Assembly (NCBI GenBank): GCA_002286855.1
Contig: NRSV01000061.1
Span: forward strand, 151,422-215,421
Length of the DNA: 64,000 bases
Source: Bipolaris cookei
Lineage: Eukaryota; Ascomycota; Dothideomycetes; Pleosporales; Pleosporaceae
Direction: 5' to 3'
Positions 46,395 through 58,600 of this stretch are shown here, piece by piece. The position numbers were made by a program, and so were the translations under genes. Numbering within the stretch: position 1 is the stretch's first letter; each line of letters opens with the position of its first letter. Below the pieces are notes generated by a model. The model was not told the DNA's origin, did no database searches, and saw only the letters and a program-made list of their open reading frames with translations.

Positions 46395-47613
46395 AGCAAC
46401 TGATGGATGACGTCTCCTAATGACCTTTCTTCCATCCCACTCCTTTGTGTATGTCGTCCCTACTAGGGGGACCGCAGTTGCTTGACTGCGCGTAGTCATA
46501 ATTGTAATTTCATGTAACGACCCCATTATCGAATATGTCTGTTTGCTTCGTGTGTGTGTGCCAAGTGAAGAGTGAACTCATTTTTTGAAATGACGACTAC
46601 CGTTGGTGCTTGTTTGATTAGAAGCAACTGACGTTGGTTGTAGAGGCAGCGAATCGTGGCGACCCACGTTTTTGTTGAAAATGGCGCAGCTCTCGTTAGC
46701 TGTGCGACAGGGAAAAGCAAAGTGTGCCGTTTAGTGTTGGCTATCGAGGCAGCAAGATTCTGGGCAAGGGGTGAATATGGCGAACAAGAGATTGAAAGTG
46801 CAATGGCCGTTCAAGCAACGAATCTCGATAGGAAGTTTTGGAAACGGCGGAATGAAGTAAAGCAAACGATGTGTGTTACTGTGGGCCGAGAAAAAGGGTT
46901 CACAGTCTTGGCGCAGGGTCACAGTCGTCTACTTTCTTCGAACTACAGCTGTCAAGACAGCTTCTTACATAGCTATTTATACTCTGGCCGGTCAACAGCT
47001 CACGCGTGGCCGTCTCACGTACATGTTCTGTCTCAGCTATTACTTACAGCAGCCACCGAGGATCGGCGGGGCTATCGGCAAATCACAACAGCAGGTAGTT
47101 GTAGACTTACGTACACCCATCATTCTGTCTTCCAAACTTCATTCAGACCTCAGGCATGTGTGTCTCATCCTACAGTAACGTCTAATGCAGAAACTGTCAA
47201 GTCAAGAACCATCTGGAGGTCACGATCATAATAAACTAACAATTAACACCACGCCCCGCGAGGGACGGTTCTACTGCAGAGGCAAACCACATCCGACTCG
47301 ACTTACGTTATCATCTCAATATGCTAAACTATTCCACCAACCCCGAAGGTATCTGCAAGTGATCAAATTGACTATTACTAATAGATACAGAGGTGTGGTA
47401 AACTCCGTTGAGCTATACGAACAACCGGTATCGTTGGATGGGGCGCCTGAAGAATGTCACCTAAAGAATACAGTGCCCATCCTTTACCCCCCCCCCCCCC
47501 CCCCCCCGTCATCGGAGAGCTGGCCCCTTGAGAGGGATTCAAATCATGCCACCAGGAAGCTTAAAACCAGCATTCGGCCTGTGTGTCTTGCTTCTTCTCC
47601 ACCGATAACCATA
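46395..47613. other. Intergenic region with poly-C tract
   Basis: No gene supported. A 191-codon plus ORF (46656-47231) has no domain. A 21-C homopolymer lies at 47487-47507, about 100 bp upstream of the methyltransferase start. Confidence 0.45.
47487..47507 (+). repeat. Poly-C homopolymer (21 C)
   Basis: Uninterrupted run of 21 cytosines upstream of the methyltransferase gene. Length is unreliable in any assembly. Confidence 0.9.
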
Positions 47614-48921
47614 ATGTCGCCATCCAATGACGCGCAGGAAGCGACTCCACATACCCACAGCGACCCTACAGCTGAAGAGGCTAGTAGCTCCGAACCATCG
47701 CTCGAAATCGACGTGGGTCCCACCCAGAGTGTTTACCCTAGCATGCCTTGTCTGACAAATAGGTGCCGTTGCAGAGCGAGCAAAGCGACGAGCGCGACTC
47801 TACTTTTGGCGACACTCAGTCTTCCTACACAATGTCTGCGACGTCGTCTGTATTCAATTTCCGCTATGAAAATGGTAGGCGATACCACGCTTACGCAGAG
47901 GGCATGTACCCAGTGCCAAATGACGAGGTTAGCCCCGCGTTGCTGTCACCCAGATGAACTAGCTGCTTACACCAGTTCTGCTAGACTGAGGCAGATAGGC
48001 TCGATCTCCAACACCACGCCTTTCGCCTTACACTCGACGGAAAACTGCATCGAGCCCCTATTTCAGAAAACGTTCAAAACGTTCTGGATGTAGGATGTGG
48101 GACTGGCATATGGGCTATTGAGTTCGCAGACGAACACCCATCTGCTCGTGTCCTTGGCACAGATCTGAGTCCCATCCAGCCCGAACAGGTTCCACCAAAC
48201 TGTGAATTCCTAATCGACGATTGCGAAAAAGAATGGATATTTCACGATAAATTTGACTTTATCCACTCGCGCGCCTTGGTAGCAGCGATCAAGAACTGGC
48301 CTCGTTTCTTTGAGCAAGCCTATGCTAATCTCAAACCCGGAGGCTACCTAGAGTGTCAAGACATCGCCTTTCCCATCCGGTGCATGGATCCCAATGTAAC
48401 TGCTCAAAATTCCCCGCTGATACGCTGGTCTGAGTATTTCATTGAGGCTGCACAGAAGATTGGCCTTGATGGCACGGGCCCTCGCCATTTCACGCCCCAG
48501 CTGCGTAATGCGGGGTTCACGGATATCAACGTTAAGATGTACAAGTGGCCGGTGGGAAAATGGGCAAAGGGTGCGAGATTCAAGTTGCTGGGACGATTTG
48601 TATATGAAGACCTGATGGACTGGCTGCCCAGCAGTTCGCTCGGTCTATTTACACGAATACTCAAGTGGTCTAGAGAGGAGGTAGAAGTTTTCCTAGCCGA
48701 TTGTAGAACAGAGGCAAAAAGAAAGGACCGGCATTACTACGCTGATATGTAAGTCGTCGCTAGTTATTGTCTCTAAACCGTGCTGACTCTCCAGCTTCTT
48801 CTGGCACGCACGCAAACTTGACGCAGATCAACCCATTCACGCCAACGATGTAGTACATGAAGAAGAGCCCATCCACTGCGACGAAGCAGATCGTACCCAA
48901 GAATCCTCGAGCGTAGCTTAA
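47614..48921 (+). CDS. LaeA-like class I SAM methyltransferase
   Basis: Four exons (47614-47712, 47763-47927, 47985-48748, 48795-48921) code 384 aa. A disordered acidic N-terminus leads into SSVFNFRYENGRRYHAYAEGMYPVPNDE, the entry motif of the LaeA/TAM-type family. The SAM-binding loop VLDVGCGTGIWAIEFA and LGTDLSPIQP follow, then FDFIHSRAL, NLKPGGYLECQD and the C-terminal YYADIFFWHARK. Relatives are methyltransferases of unknown substrate and some influence secondary metabolism, but this one is not necessarily LaeA itself. All four junctions keep frame. The first donor (GTGGGT) is weak, the others good. Confidence 0.88.
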
Positions 48922-49013
48922 CCCACCTCACCAAATACATCATCTTCCAACTCCTAGACACCAGTGCCTTATCAAGTAGTACTTTTATCTGATTACATAT
49001 CTTCTCCATTGCC

Positions 49014-49856
49014 CTACCCCCTCCTCACTCTCCCCAAAAATTGCTCCACATACTCCTCACCCTCCCCTCGCACCTTCCACTCCTCCTTCCATGTCATCTT
49101 CTCCATCCACCCAGTCGGTTTTCCGCCATACTCCCCAAACGCTTCTTCGTTAGGAAAAAGTCGCTTCCACGCTGCTTTGGCGCCTTCGTTGTCGCCGGGG
49201 AGAAGGGGGCAGGGGAGAGGGATTGGGATCCAGGGGATGGGAGGTTCGTTTGTGATGCGGAGGTGGGGAGGAGGGCGGGGAGGGCGTTGGTTGGGGAGTG
49301 AAGGGGCCGTTGAAGGGGGGGTTGATGGGGGAAGTAGGAGCCCTTGCTGGCGGAATGATTGTCGTGTTGATTTTTTGGGAGGGGATTCGGGTTTTGAGGC
49401 ACAGGTGGGGTTTTCTTGTGGTTGTGCCTGGATGGGTTGGTTGGGTTGATGCGAAAAAGAGGAAGGCCCATCATTCCTCACCACGGGGAATAGCGAAAAA
49501 TTCACTCTCATGGTGAGTTTTCGAAGTCGTGCTTCTTTCTTTCCTTTTCCCTTTCCCTTTTCTTCCCTCTCCTCTTCCTTTTCATCTTCTTTGTCAACAT
49601 AATCAACATCCTCTTCATCCTCACTTTCCCTCCCCTCCCCCTCTTCCTCGTTCTCCTCTCCACCCCCACCACCCCTCTTCCTCTTCCCAGACCCCCCAAC
49701 CTCTCCTTCCTCTCCATCCCTCTCCCTCTTCCCCAACTTACTAGCCTCCGCACCCCCACCCGCCACCAACCCCATATACATCCTCACCCTCACCTCAAAC
49801 CTCGCGTTCATCTCTGCAACCGAGGGAATCCCGCTCGCGAACTCGTGGTTGGGCAT
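49014..49856 (-). CDS. Acidic low-complexity hypothetical protein, probably nuclear
   Basis: A 280-aa product starting MPNHEFASGIPSVAEMNARF at 49856; the ORF extends upstream to 50045, but that part is rich in hydrophobic and AT-coded residues and looks like leader. The chain contains KRKRGGGGG (possible nuclear signal), a long Glu/Asp-rich stretch, KGKGKGKK, a Pro-rich region and a conserved-looking end (AAWKRLFPNEEAFGEYGG..WMEKMTWKEEW). The last segment looks like an ordered module, but I do not recognise it. The middle RKLTMRVNFSLF may be an unrecognised intron. The neighbour on its right is also minus strand. Confidence 0.55.
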   Translation of the reverse strand: MPNHEFASGIPSVAEMNARFEVRVRMYMGLVAGGGAEASKLGKRERDGEEGEVGGSGKRKRGGGGGEENEEEGEGRESEDEEDVDYVDKEDEKEEEREEKGKGKGKKEARLRKLTMRVNFSLFPVVRNDGPSSFSHQPNQPIQAQPQENPTCASKPESPPKKSTRQSFRQQGLLLPPSTPPSTAPSLPNQRPPRPPPHLRITNEPPIPWIPIPLPCPLLPGDNEGAKAAWKRLFPNEEAFGEYGGKPTGWMEKMTWKEEWKVRGEGEEYVEQFLGRVRRG

Positions 49857-50374
49857 CGTGAATAGGAATGCCGACTTAATGCACAACAAAAATGGGGTTG
49901 AGATGATACTTTTTGTCGTGATGATGGATTTCATGAAGGGATTTTTATTGTTTTGGTGGATTTGGACTCGGTATATTTGTATTGTGAGATGGACGATGTA
50001 GGTGAGTCGGGGTGGAAAATAAAAGAGAGAAGGGGGATGAACCATGGTTGGGGGTTGGGATGCGGCGATTTGGGATTAAAGGGATAAAGTGTGAGAGGGA
50101 GAACGATCCGTGGGATGGTGTTGGATGGCAAGGCAACTTGGAAAATTCTCGTGGTGTGGCTTGATAATGTTAGTGCTGCATTGGAAACATCTCACTCCTC
50201 GCACCTAGACTGCTATATTTGAATCCGTACAAAAACTATTTTTGCATTGGCAAGTCTATGTCAACTAACGTAATTGCAACTAAAATATTTATACTACAAA
50301 AACCATACCCTCCTACCTCGCCACTTTCCCAAGCGAATATTAAACATCACAGGTTACATGCGTACTCCACAACC
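49857..50374. other. Intergenic region
   Basis: Leader of the acidic protein gene and 3' end of the next minus-strand gene; nothing else seen. Confidence 0.4.
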
Positions 50375-53300
50375 TCACGCCGCACCCTCATCCTCCATCG
50401 CCTCACGACTCTCCCCGAGGCGAAACCTTAGCATATTCTCATGCTCCGCAACCTCTTTCTGCTTAAATCTTGAAAAAAGATCGATAGTGCTACGTCGCAC
50501 GCTAACAATACTCTTCTTTTCGCTCGCGCCATCATCGCCGCCCCTCACGTTGCAGCTCGCGTGGCTTATGGGACTCGGGTTGCGCGAATGCTTTCCAGCA
50601 TGGCTGCGCATTATGGAAGAGTGAAGAGATATGTGTCTGCTGTCTAAAGATAGACGAGCAGGTGCCCCGAGATCTGCTGTTGTGGTGTTTGCACCAGTGC
50701 TTAGACTGGGGTAGTCGTCGACGCAGTTCTTGTAGTAGACCGACCAGCTGTGAGCAAGGTCGTGGAAGTGAATGTAATTGGAGTCACTGCTTTGGAGTGA
50801 GAGTTCACTGAGGTTGGGTGTGGACGAGTTGCGGCGTGGACGGAGCGTTGCCATAGTATCATCAACAACCAGCTTGTCCGTGCCCTTGGCGGTGTTCATT
50901 GGCGTCTGATCTGGAGTAACGAACTCCTCACGGTCGTCCCATACACCACTGTTATTTTTTTCAACGAAACCGCCTGCCGACACCTCAGGTAACAGCTCAA
51001 GTTCAGGATGTTCCAGAATACCACCAGATGCAATCGAGCTACGATGGCCGCGACCATGCCTCCTGAACTCCATGCTCTGACTCTTGAACATCTTACTATA
51101 GTTCTTCATGAGTGCCCTACCAAAAGTCATGGAACTACTTCTTGTCGTGCGCGTGCTGCCGAGCTTCTTCTTCTTTTTCTTTTCACCAGGTAGGAGTGGA
51201 GTCGAGGGTTTTCGCTGCGTTGGATCGACCAAGTCCTCGTCATCATTTGGGGCTGTAGACTTTATCGCTGCTTCGAGTGCAAAGTCGCGGGGTTGGACAT
51301 CATCCACTTTACCGGCAGATCCGGTTCGGTCCTTACGTGTGTGAGAAGGATAACGGCCCCATGCACCAACAACTTCCACATCATCGCCTTGTTGGTTGTA
51401 GGCATCCGCCACTTCTTTTCTTACCTCAGAATTGTCTCCACTTGCCAGTGCGCGACGTCGAAAGATCGAAGTTGATGGTCTGTCATCATCATCACAGGGT
51501 GTAGGTGTATTCAATGTGGACAGACGTCTGCTTGAGTCCTCAGCTCTTATGGAAACCTCTGCGTCATCAACGCTCATTCGTCTGGTGGAAACACTCCCAC
51601 TGCGTTCCCTGAAAGGATTGGACTGTACAGCGAGATCCTTGTTCTTGGGGAGAAACAGAGATGCTTTCTCTTCTTGATGAGCTTGTAATGCACGATCCCA
51701 AACTTGGTTCGCGCCCTTGTTCTTGCCGAGGGCTTGCTGTTCAGCATGCAAACTCACTAGGAATTGCGATTGTCGGCGTTCTCGATCCACAGGGACGTCT
51801 AGTGTATCAAAAGGGCCGTCCATGCCGGCAATTGGTTGTTCAGGGGCAAGACTCGCCTCGCTTTGACTCTGCAAACCGAGCCTCTTGGGTTTCAATAATT
51901 TGATTATCGAGGATGAATGTGTGAGCTTCTTTTTGGAACCAGGAGGACTGAACTCTTCCCGAAATTTGGAAATCTTGGTATAAGCAACACTGTTATTACG
52001 TGCCAAAGGTGCTCTTGGTGGGGTACATGATGGATTTTCCGTCCTATAGCTCTGTGAAAACTTCAGGTTCGTGAGAGCATGCCGCTGTTTTGGCTTTGGC
52101 GTCTCCTCGTTATCTGTTGGGAAAGATGCTGAACGTCTAGCCCTGCGCAGATCTGAGGTGGAGATATTGAAAGGTTGATTTTCAGTACCAGTCCGAGATA
52201 AGTTAACCATAGATCCGGCAAAGTTGCCAAGCGGGCTCTGTGGTCTACTTGAATATACAGAAGACGCAAAATCAGGCCGAATGTTTGCATCGCTAGGCAA
52301 GACTGTTCCCCAGCCAGCCGGAATCTTGCAGTTTGTGATCCTAGAGCTCGATGTCTGCCGACGATGACGAGGCAGCTGCTGGTTTTGTTCTGAAAAGTAG
52401 TTTGAATCGGCATTGATATGTTCATGCAACTCGTAAGGTGATCCGGGTACCTCCGGAACGCTTGCAAGCTTGTCCCACGAGAGCAATGATCCCGAGCGTA
52501 GATGGTGAGAAATACGCATGCTTTGCAGATGAACTGAATGGTGCGAATCATCATCTGCTTCTTCACACCGAGACCTCTCGAGATCAACGGATGTAGCAGA
52601 AGAAGACATCTCACGCAGAGTGCCTTGCATCAACACGGACGGTCTAGGAGTGGCTGTTGAGGTTGGCTGTTGAACGCGAATATCTACTGCGCGAGCCACG
52701 GAAGATGTGACCATATCATATGTGCAGTTAGGAATTACTGAGGAATCACTCTTCCGGCGTCGATGAGGTACCTGGTTGTGCTTTGCGTTTCGACAGACAC
52801 GCAAGTCGGTGTCGAACATTATAGGACTGCCGTCACGCTGAGGAGCGGGAAAGCGTGATAGCCGAAGACTCTCAGTCATGACTTCCGACCAGGATTTTCC
52901 AGTTGTATCGTTGTTGGAGAGACCTGGTAGTCGTAGTGGAGAGATCGGTGGGGGCTTTGGCAAGCTCATCGACTCTGCTGAGTACGAACGCTTCAGCTTG
53001 CGTCTTCTCTCATCGAATGTATCTGATGCTAGATTGGGCGTGCTGGAAGCTAGGTTGAATGTATTGGATAAGGAGACTACTCGCGTGTTTATGATATTAT
53101 ATGGGTGAAGGTTGCGTTTAGGATCGCCACTAGCGTAGCCCTTTGTGTATGACTCTGGGGTCGTTTTTCTGAGAAATATGAGTATCGATCAGCAAACTAA
53201 CGACTATCTTCAAATTACCTTCCAGGTGAGGCGACCCAGTCGACGCTGTGAATACTAGGTCTTTTGTTGGATGATCTTTTTCCACCATTTCCGGCAACGT

Positions 53301-53841
53301 CGTCCAACACTTGGACATCCGAATCGTAGCCTCCTTTGTCGGCTTTTTTGTTGCCAAGAAGATTATTGTGCAAGTCCGGTTTGGTAATCTGGAGCTGTTG
53401 CTTTGGTCCCCTTTTCTGAAGCTTGATCACAGTGTCGGGCGAGGGTTTAGGAGTGCTTTCGTTCGCGTCAGAGTGATGTGTTGGATTACAGGGCGCCTTT
53501 TTATTAAAATCTTTGGAAAATTTCTTCTTAATCATAGAACGCATGCTTTTCACCTTGTAAAATGAGCGTATACTGTGGGCTGAAGGGCGACTGAAACGTG
53601 CAGGACCTGCCTGCAGGGCTGTATCACGATGCTCATCACAGTGGTGGGCATGCTGAAAGATTTCTCTGAGCTCGTGGAGATTTCCAGAACGAGCACTCGT
53701 AAACTGTGAGTTTAGTGAGCTGGTCTGTTCGGGTAAAAGACGCTGTTTTGTGGGTGCAAGTTGGCTGAGGCGGACGTTGGGTAGCTCGGGCGAGTTCGAT
53801 CGTTCGCCCTCTTCTGTTATACAGCACAGCTTGGAAGCCAT
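50375..53841 (-). CDS. Large Ser-rich protein of unknown function
   Basis: Exons 53219-53841 and 50375-53168 join across a 50-nt intron (GTAATT to TTTCTCAG) and make 1138 aa. The chain is almost wholly disordered, rich in Ser, Arg and Pro, with repeated RRxSxS-like clusters that are probable phosphorylation sites. A basic run (KSMRSMIKKKFSKDFNKK) lies near residue 95. The C-terminal part has STPNLSELSLQSSDSNYIHFHDLAHSWSVYYKNCVDDYPSL and SIVSVRRSTIDLFSRFKQKE, which look like conserved patches among disordered filler. No enzyme domain or membrane segment is seen. Similar Ser-rich proteins in ascomycetes are often cortical or regulatory, but that would be a guess here. Confidence 0.8.
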
Positions 53842-54103
53842 GTTGTGGAGGCGAGAAGATGAGCAGATAGATTAGGCGAAAAGTTTTGCTGTTTGTTGAC
53901 AGGTAGTGCCCTCTTCCACGTTGAGTGCCTGCCAATTTTTTGGACGAGGAAAGCCGGAGGGCAACGACATGATAGAAACAGCAGAAATTGCGATGATCAA
54001 ACAATTGACGGGTCCTGAAAACTCAGAGGAAAAAGTGCTCTTACAAATGAGCAATATGTATTGCATGCTGAAAAGTATCGGAGATGCTGCGGGGATTGCG
54101 TAT

Positions 54104-55030
54104 TCAGCTTATCTTCTTGCCACTTGCATCCTCACTGTATAGCTCCTGATCTTTAATCCAAGCTGCCATGCTCTCAGTGCACAGTTCTGATACAATATCC
54201 CATCTACCTTGCTTGGCAGCATTCCTCACTCGCGTTGAGCTGATCCCAACACCTTCCTCAGCCTCGACCATTTCTATGTTGTTGCTCCATGCGGACTGGA
54301 AGCCGGCTGCTTCCTGCTTTCCATTTTTCAGGTCTTGCAGGTACTTGACTTGCTCCTGAGTTGAGCCAAACTCACGCGACGACTCGTCGTTCGCATCGGC
54401 TGGTCGTTGGGTCACGCGTAGCTTGTGGCCAGCAGCGAAAAAGGGCTCAAGGGCTGAGAGCGGCGGATAGTGATTGGGATAGTACTTCGGGTTACAGAAG
54501 CGGATCAGCGTGTCATAGCCGACAAGATGTACGTGCCTCGGATTAGAAGCATAGAAGGGTGGCGTGGCTTGAGCGATGGCTGCTGACTTGTCACTGTAGT
54601 AGGGCTCTTTGGTAAGACCAATATCTATTGATAGATTGGCAATATCAGCATTCGAAGAGCATATTCCCTTCTTGAGGCTCTGCGACAAGTCTTCAGCAAA
54701 CGCCATCATCAAGGCGATGCGCTGCACAAAGCTTGTAGGGCTGGGCGCCTTGTCTGCATTGTGTGTACTAAAGAGCAGTAGCAGTCTATAGGGGCTTTGC
54801 TCCAATGGTGCCGAGTTCTTCAGAGCCGACGATGCGAGAGTGAAATGTGCAAGGGACGGCGGGTTGAAGGAGGAGTCGAGGATGTAGAGGGTCTGGGGCT
54901 GCGTTGGCGTGTCGTTTACTGTGCGCACAACACGAAACTTGGCGGGCGACGAAGTAAAAGAGTGTAGCGCAGACTCGAGATCAGGTAGCAGAGACCTGAG
55001 CGAAGCTATGCGCGAAGCCATATCAGCCAT
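54104..55030 (-). CDS. POF1-like nucleotidyltransferase (putative NMN adenylyltransferase)
   Basis: Single exon of 308 aa of the HIGH-superfamily nucleotidyltransferases. The N-terminal signature DSSFNPPSLAHFTLA (residues 52-66) is the SFNPPxxxH version of the (H/T)xGH loop. The second signature GISSTRVRNA (262-271) corresponds to the ISSTxxR ATP-binding motif. The middle RHVHLVGYDTLIRFCNPKYY matches the GxDxxxR region of the fungal POF1 group, which has been linked to NMN adenylyltransferase activity and protein quality control. It would make NAD+ from NMN and ATP. No targeting signal is seen. Downstream of the kelch gene and on the same strand, with its own promoter. Confidence 0.87.
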   Translation of the reverse strand: MADMASRIASLRSLLPDLESALHSFTSSPAKFRVVRTVNDTPTQPQTLYILDSSFNPPSLAHFTLASSALKNSAPLEQSPYRLLLLFSTHNADKAPSPTSFVQRIALMMAFAEDLSQSLKKGICSSNADIANLSIDIGLTKEPYYSDKSAAIAQATPPFYASNPRHVHLVGYDTLIRFCNPKYYPNHYPPLSALEPFFAAGHKLRVTQRPADANDESSREFGSTQEQVKYLQDLKNGKQEAAGFQSAWSNNIEMVEAEEGVGISSTRVRNAAKQGRWDIVSELCTESMAAWIKDQELYSEDASGKKIS

Positions 55031-55651
55031 TGCTGCTTGTTGCGAAGCTCAAAACGTGGAGGGGTAAGTAATGGTCTTCTTGCTCTGTACGTCATACGCA
55101 TACGGTACCCTTGCCGAGCAAATAACAGGGATGTCGCCTTCGATGCCAGGATGAGTGCATTGGAAAGAGTCAATATACACACGCAGAGGGATGTACACGG
55201 ACATGATACAATAAAATTCATGGAATCTATTTCGTCACACATACACACATAGCATGCGAGACATCCTTCTACATAAATACCCTGGACAAGCAAAGATGCT
55301 CTAAAAAACTTCCTCTGCTCATGATGACCCGTTCATCAATCCATCAATCCGTTGACAAGTCAATCGATCCAACTGCCTAACCATCAACATCAGTCATCAT
55401 TCGCAGCCTTCTCACAAGGCGCGACATCCAAGATACCCCTCAAACAATAGACCGAGGTGGTCGAGATCCCATTGTAAATACGCCAATATCCCCAACCAAA
55501 AACACCTTACGCTCAACTCTAACATCTTGTCTTGTTACCGAAAAAAACATAAAGTGCGTCAGAAGAAGTTGTAGAAATTTGCACAAAAAGGCCAGCTAAA
55601 ACACATCAAGTAGAAGGAAAAGAAGGCATAAAGCAGGTGAGAAGCAAGCGA
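55031..55651. other. Intergenic region
   Basis: AT-rich 3' sequence of the kelch gene and promoter of the POF1-like gene. No ORF with features. Confidence 0.4.
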
Positions 55652-58600
55652 CTAATTGTCTCCATTGCTGAGCGGGCTAAGACCACTGGCCTTGGCCGTA
55701 CTTCTCAGGCTTTGCTGCCTTGCCAAAGATGCTTGGCTGGCCTTTTGCCGAATCTTCATCGACTTGATTGAATTGGACGGAGATGGTCTGGGCGATGGTC
55801 TGGGCGATATCCTAGGACTGTTGTTGTTGTTGCTGCTGCTGCTCATCTGCTCAAACCGTCCAGCGATATCCTTGACACGACTAGATGAGCCTCCGCTCTT
55901 CGATGGCTCATTCGCCTGGCTGTCGCTATCTTGAGGGACTGACAGGATGCTGCTACCGTCTATATCGGCGTTGACAACACGCAGTTTGGATTTGGGCACT
56001 GTAAACATGACTTGAACCACTCGTCGCTCGACGGCTGCTTCAACGTCCCAATCAGCCTCGCTAGCGGGAGTACACGGCCGATCTTCACCAACAGGAATAC
56101 CGAGGTGATTTGAGAGAATGGGCGAACGTGGTGTAGGCATTCGATCATTGCCATCAAGGTTCACCAGCAAGCTGCCCCTTTCTCTCCATTCCTGGCGTTG
56201 GCGTTCACGCTCAGCCATGGCAATGTCTTCGGGCGTACCCCAGTCATCCCCAGCAGTACGGCGCCAGGCTGGATCTTGTTCATCCTCCAGCCAGTCTTTT
56301 TTCCCTCTCCTATTGCGCCAAAAGCTTGCATCTGAAGCAGCACGCTGGGGTGGTGCAGTGGTGGCTGGGAATGATTTCCGCATGTCCGCCTGGCGTGGCT
56401 CAGTAGGCGAAGTTGGGTCATCTCTATAGGGTTCATGACACGTCGCGGGAGCAATCATTGGCCTTGTGCGTTCAGCGCCCGAGACTGATCTTGTCAACAC
56501 CTTGCGGACACTGCCTAACCAGCTCGTCCTTCTCACTTTAGACGTTGACCGGGGTACGCCTGACAAGTCAAAGACAAAAGGTGTAGCTGAAGTGGCAGTA
56601 CCTGCTCGGCTGTTGCTATGATCTGTATCGTGGCACGCATCTGATTTAGAAGAACCAGTATCTGGCCTTGGCCGCTCTGGGTTACCACCAAGCAGGGCTT
56701 CACCCTCAGCTTGCAGATGCGCAAATGAGGACTGAACGGTCCGGAAAGATTCCGCGTCTGGCCGCCCATGACTCTGGTCACTATTGAAAGAGTGTGTCCG
56801 AGGTTCATTAGGAGAATGTCGGCCAACTTCCCCTCTCCTCCTGGCCTTGTCACTGGTAGGGCTCGGGTTTGTTGACCTGGAGGAACCGGTAGTATTGTTC
56901 GGCATGTTTCCAGAGCGCATCAATACATTTTCAAGAGCACCCTCATTCGCAGAGGTCCAGGACATGATACTCTGCTCACTGAGGTTTGAGCTTGTGCGCT
57001 CAGAGTTTGACTTGTCCGGAGAGATTCTGCCAGCCGAATTCAATTGAATTCGTCCAAGAGAATTGTTTTTTATGTAATTAGGTGATTCCCGGATATTGGA
57101 TGCATATGCTGCGTAACGCATATCTCTCTGTAAATTGTCATGCCTTTCGCCAGGCACGGACGAATCCAAGACTGGGGCATTGTCGAGCACTGCAACTCCA
57201 AATTTTGGTCGCAGTTCAACTATCTCGGGGGGCCTTGACAGGGGCGAGTTATCTTGAGCTTGCTCTTCGTCCGTCTCCTCCTCAAGTTCATCAATTGGGT
57301 GGATACCACTCGGACCGCGAGGTTTGTTGACACCGTACCCAGGCCTCCCACCCATACTACGTCGCAATCCGCGCGTCGGGCTCGGAATCTCAACAAGCAA
57401 ACCAGTTCGTTCAACTTCACCTCCACTTATTGCCTTCCAGCCCTGGCCGCCCTGAGCTCCTTGAGGAAAGTAGTAAGAACCGTTTTGATCGACGACATAG
57501 TCAGATGCGTCAAGTCGACCCCTAAGTTCATCGCACCCTGGCGCATAATCCTCCATGTTGTACCTGTGAGCAGTATATGACAGGTCCTGAAGTTGTTTTT
57601 CCCGAATGTGTCGGTGGTTCTTTGACCGCCTCCTGTAGCACATGTACAGGGCGACAACTCCGCATATGGCCACGAGACCGATGGCTATACCAACACCCAA
57701 GCCTACCTTCTGTCCAGTTGTTGATAAGAATTCATTATCTGTAGACGAAGACGCAGGTGTCTTGACGGGAGGTGTGTAGTCGGCAATCCATGTATTCGAG
57801 GTAGTATTGAGGAAGTACGACTGGGTGTTAACACTTGTCGAAACTCTTCGTCGCTGGGCACCAGATGAGGGAATGGTATACCCCCCAGTCACCATCAGAA
57901 CACCCCCAGGCAACATGGCAGCCCCATGACCATACAGGCCAGAGCCAGTGGGCAATCCGCCGCCGCTGGTAGACGGTACAGTCCATTGCCAATCTCCGTC
58001 ACCACCGTAGCCATCGGCAAGGCTAAGGACTGCCAACTGGGGCTGGGCTGGCGTATTGATGTCTCCAACCCAGCCACCCATGACGATGATGCTTTGACCA
58101 TCTGCACTGAGTACGGCAGTATGACCAGATCGAGGCTCGACTGCAGATGAAGCATTAGGCTGCTGAACAGGGATAAATGTCCAGCCTTGCTCCGGGAGGG
58201 AGAAGAGAGCAATCTGCGACATGTTGAGGAAAGCGGCACTAGTATGTCCTCCGATGAGCAGAAAGTTCTGCTGCTGGATCTGTGTGCCATCTTTACGATC
58301 CGAGAATGTTGGGGATAGACCAGTAATGGTGAAGCCTGCTTCTGGCACCGGGGGTCCGCGACTCGAGGAGATGTCCAGTTGGTAGTTGAGAGAATGGGTG
58401 CTTAGGACCGAGGGCTCGAGAGTGACGACCGAGTTGGAGTAGCTGGCTGCAGATTGCCATGATCCTGTTGAGTCGCTTGCATTGGGACACATGCCACCGA
58501 AAAAGTATGCCCCCATAGTTTGGGCGCCCCCGGGCACAATGAACGAAAAAGTCATTCCGGCACTGAGAAAGTTTGCGCCCATTCTGTCAGCATGCGAGCT

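Noticed and set aside
46656..47231. 191-codon plus ORF between the oxidase and the methyltransferase
   Set aside because: No domain or compositional coding signal.
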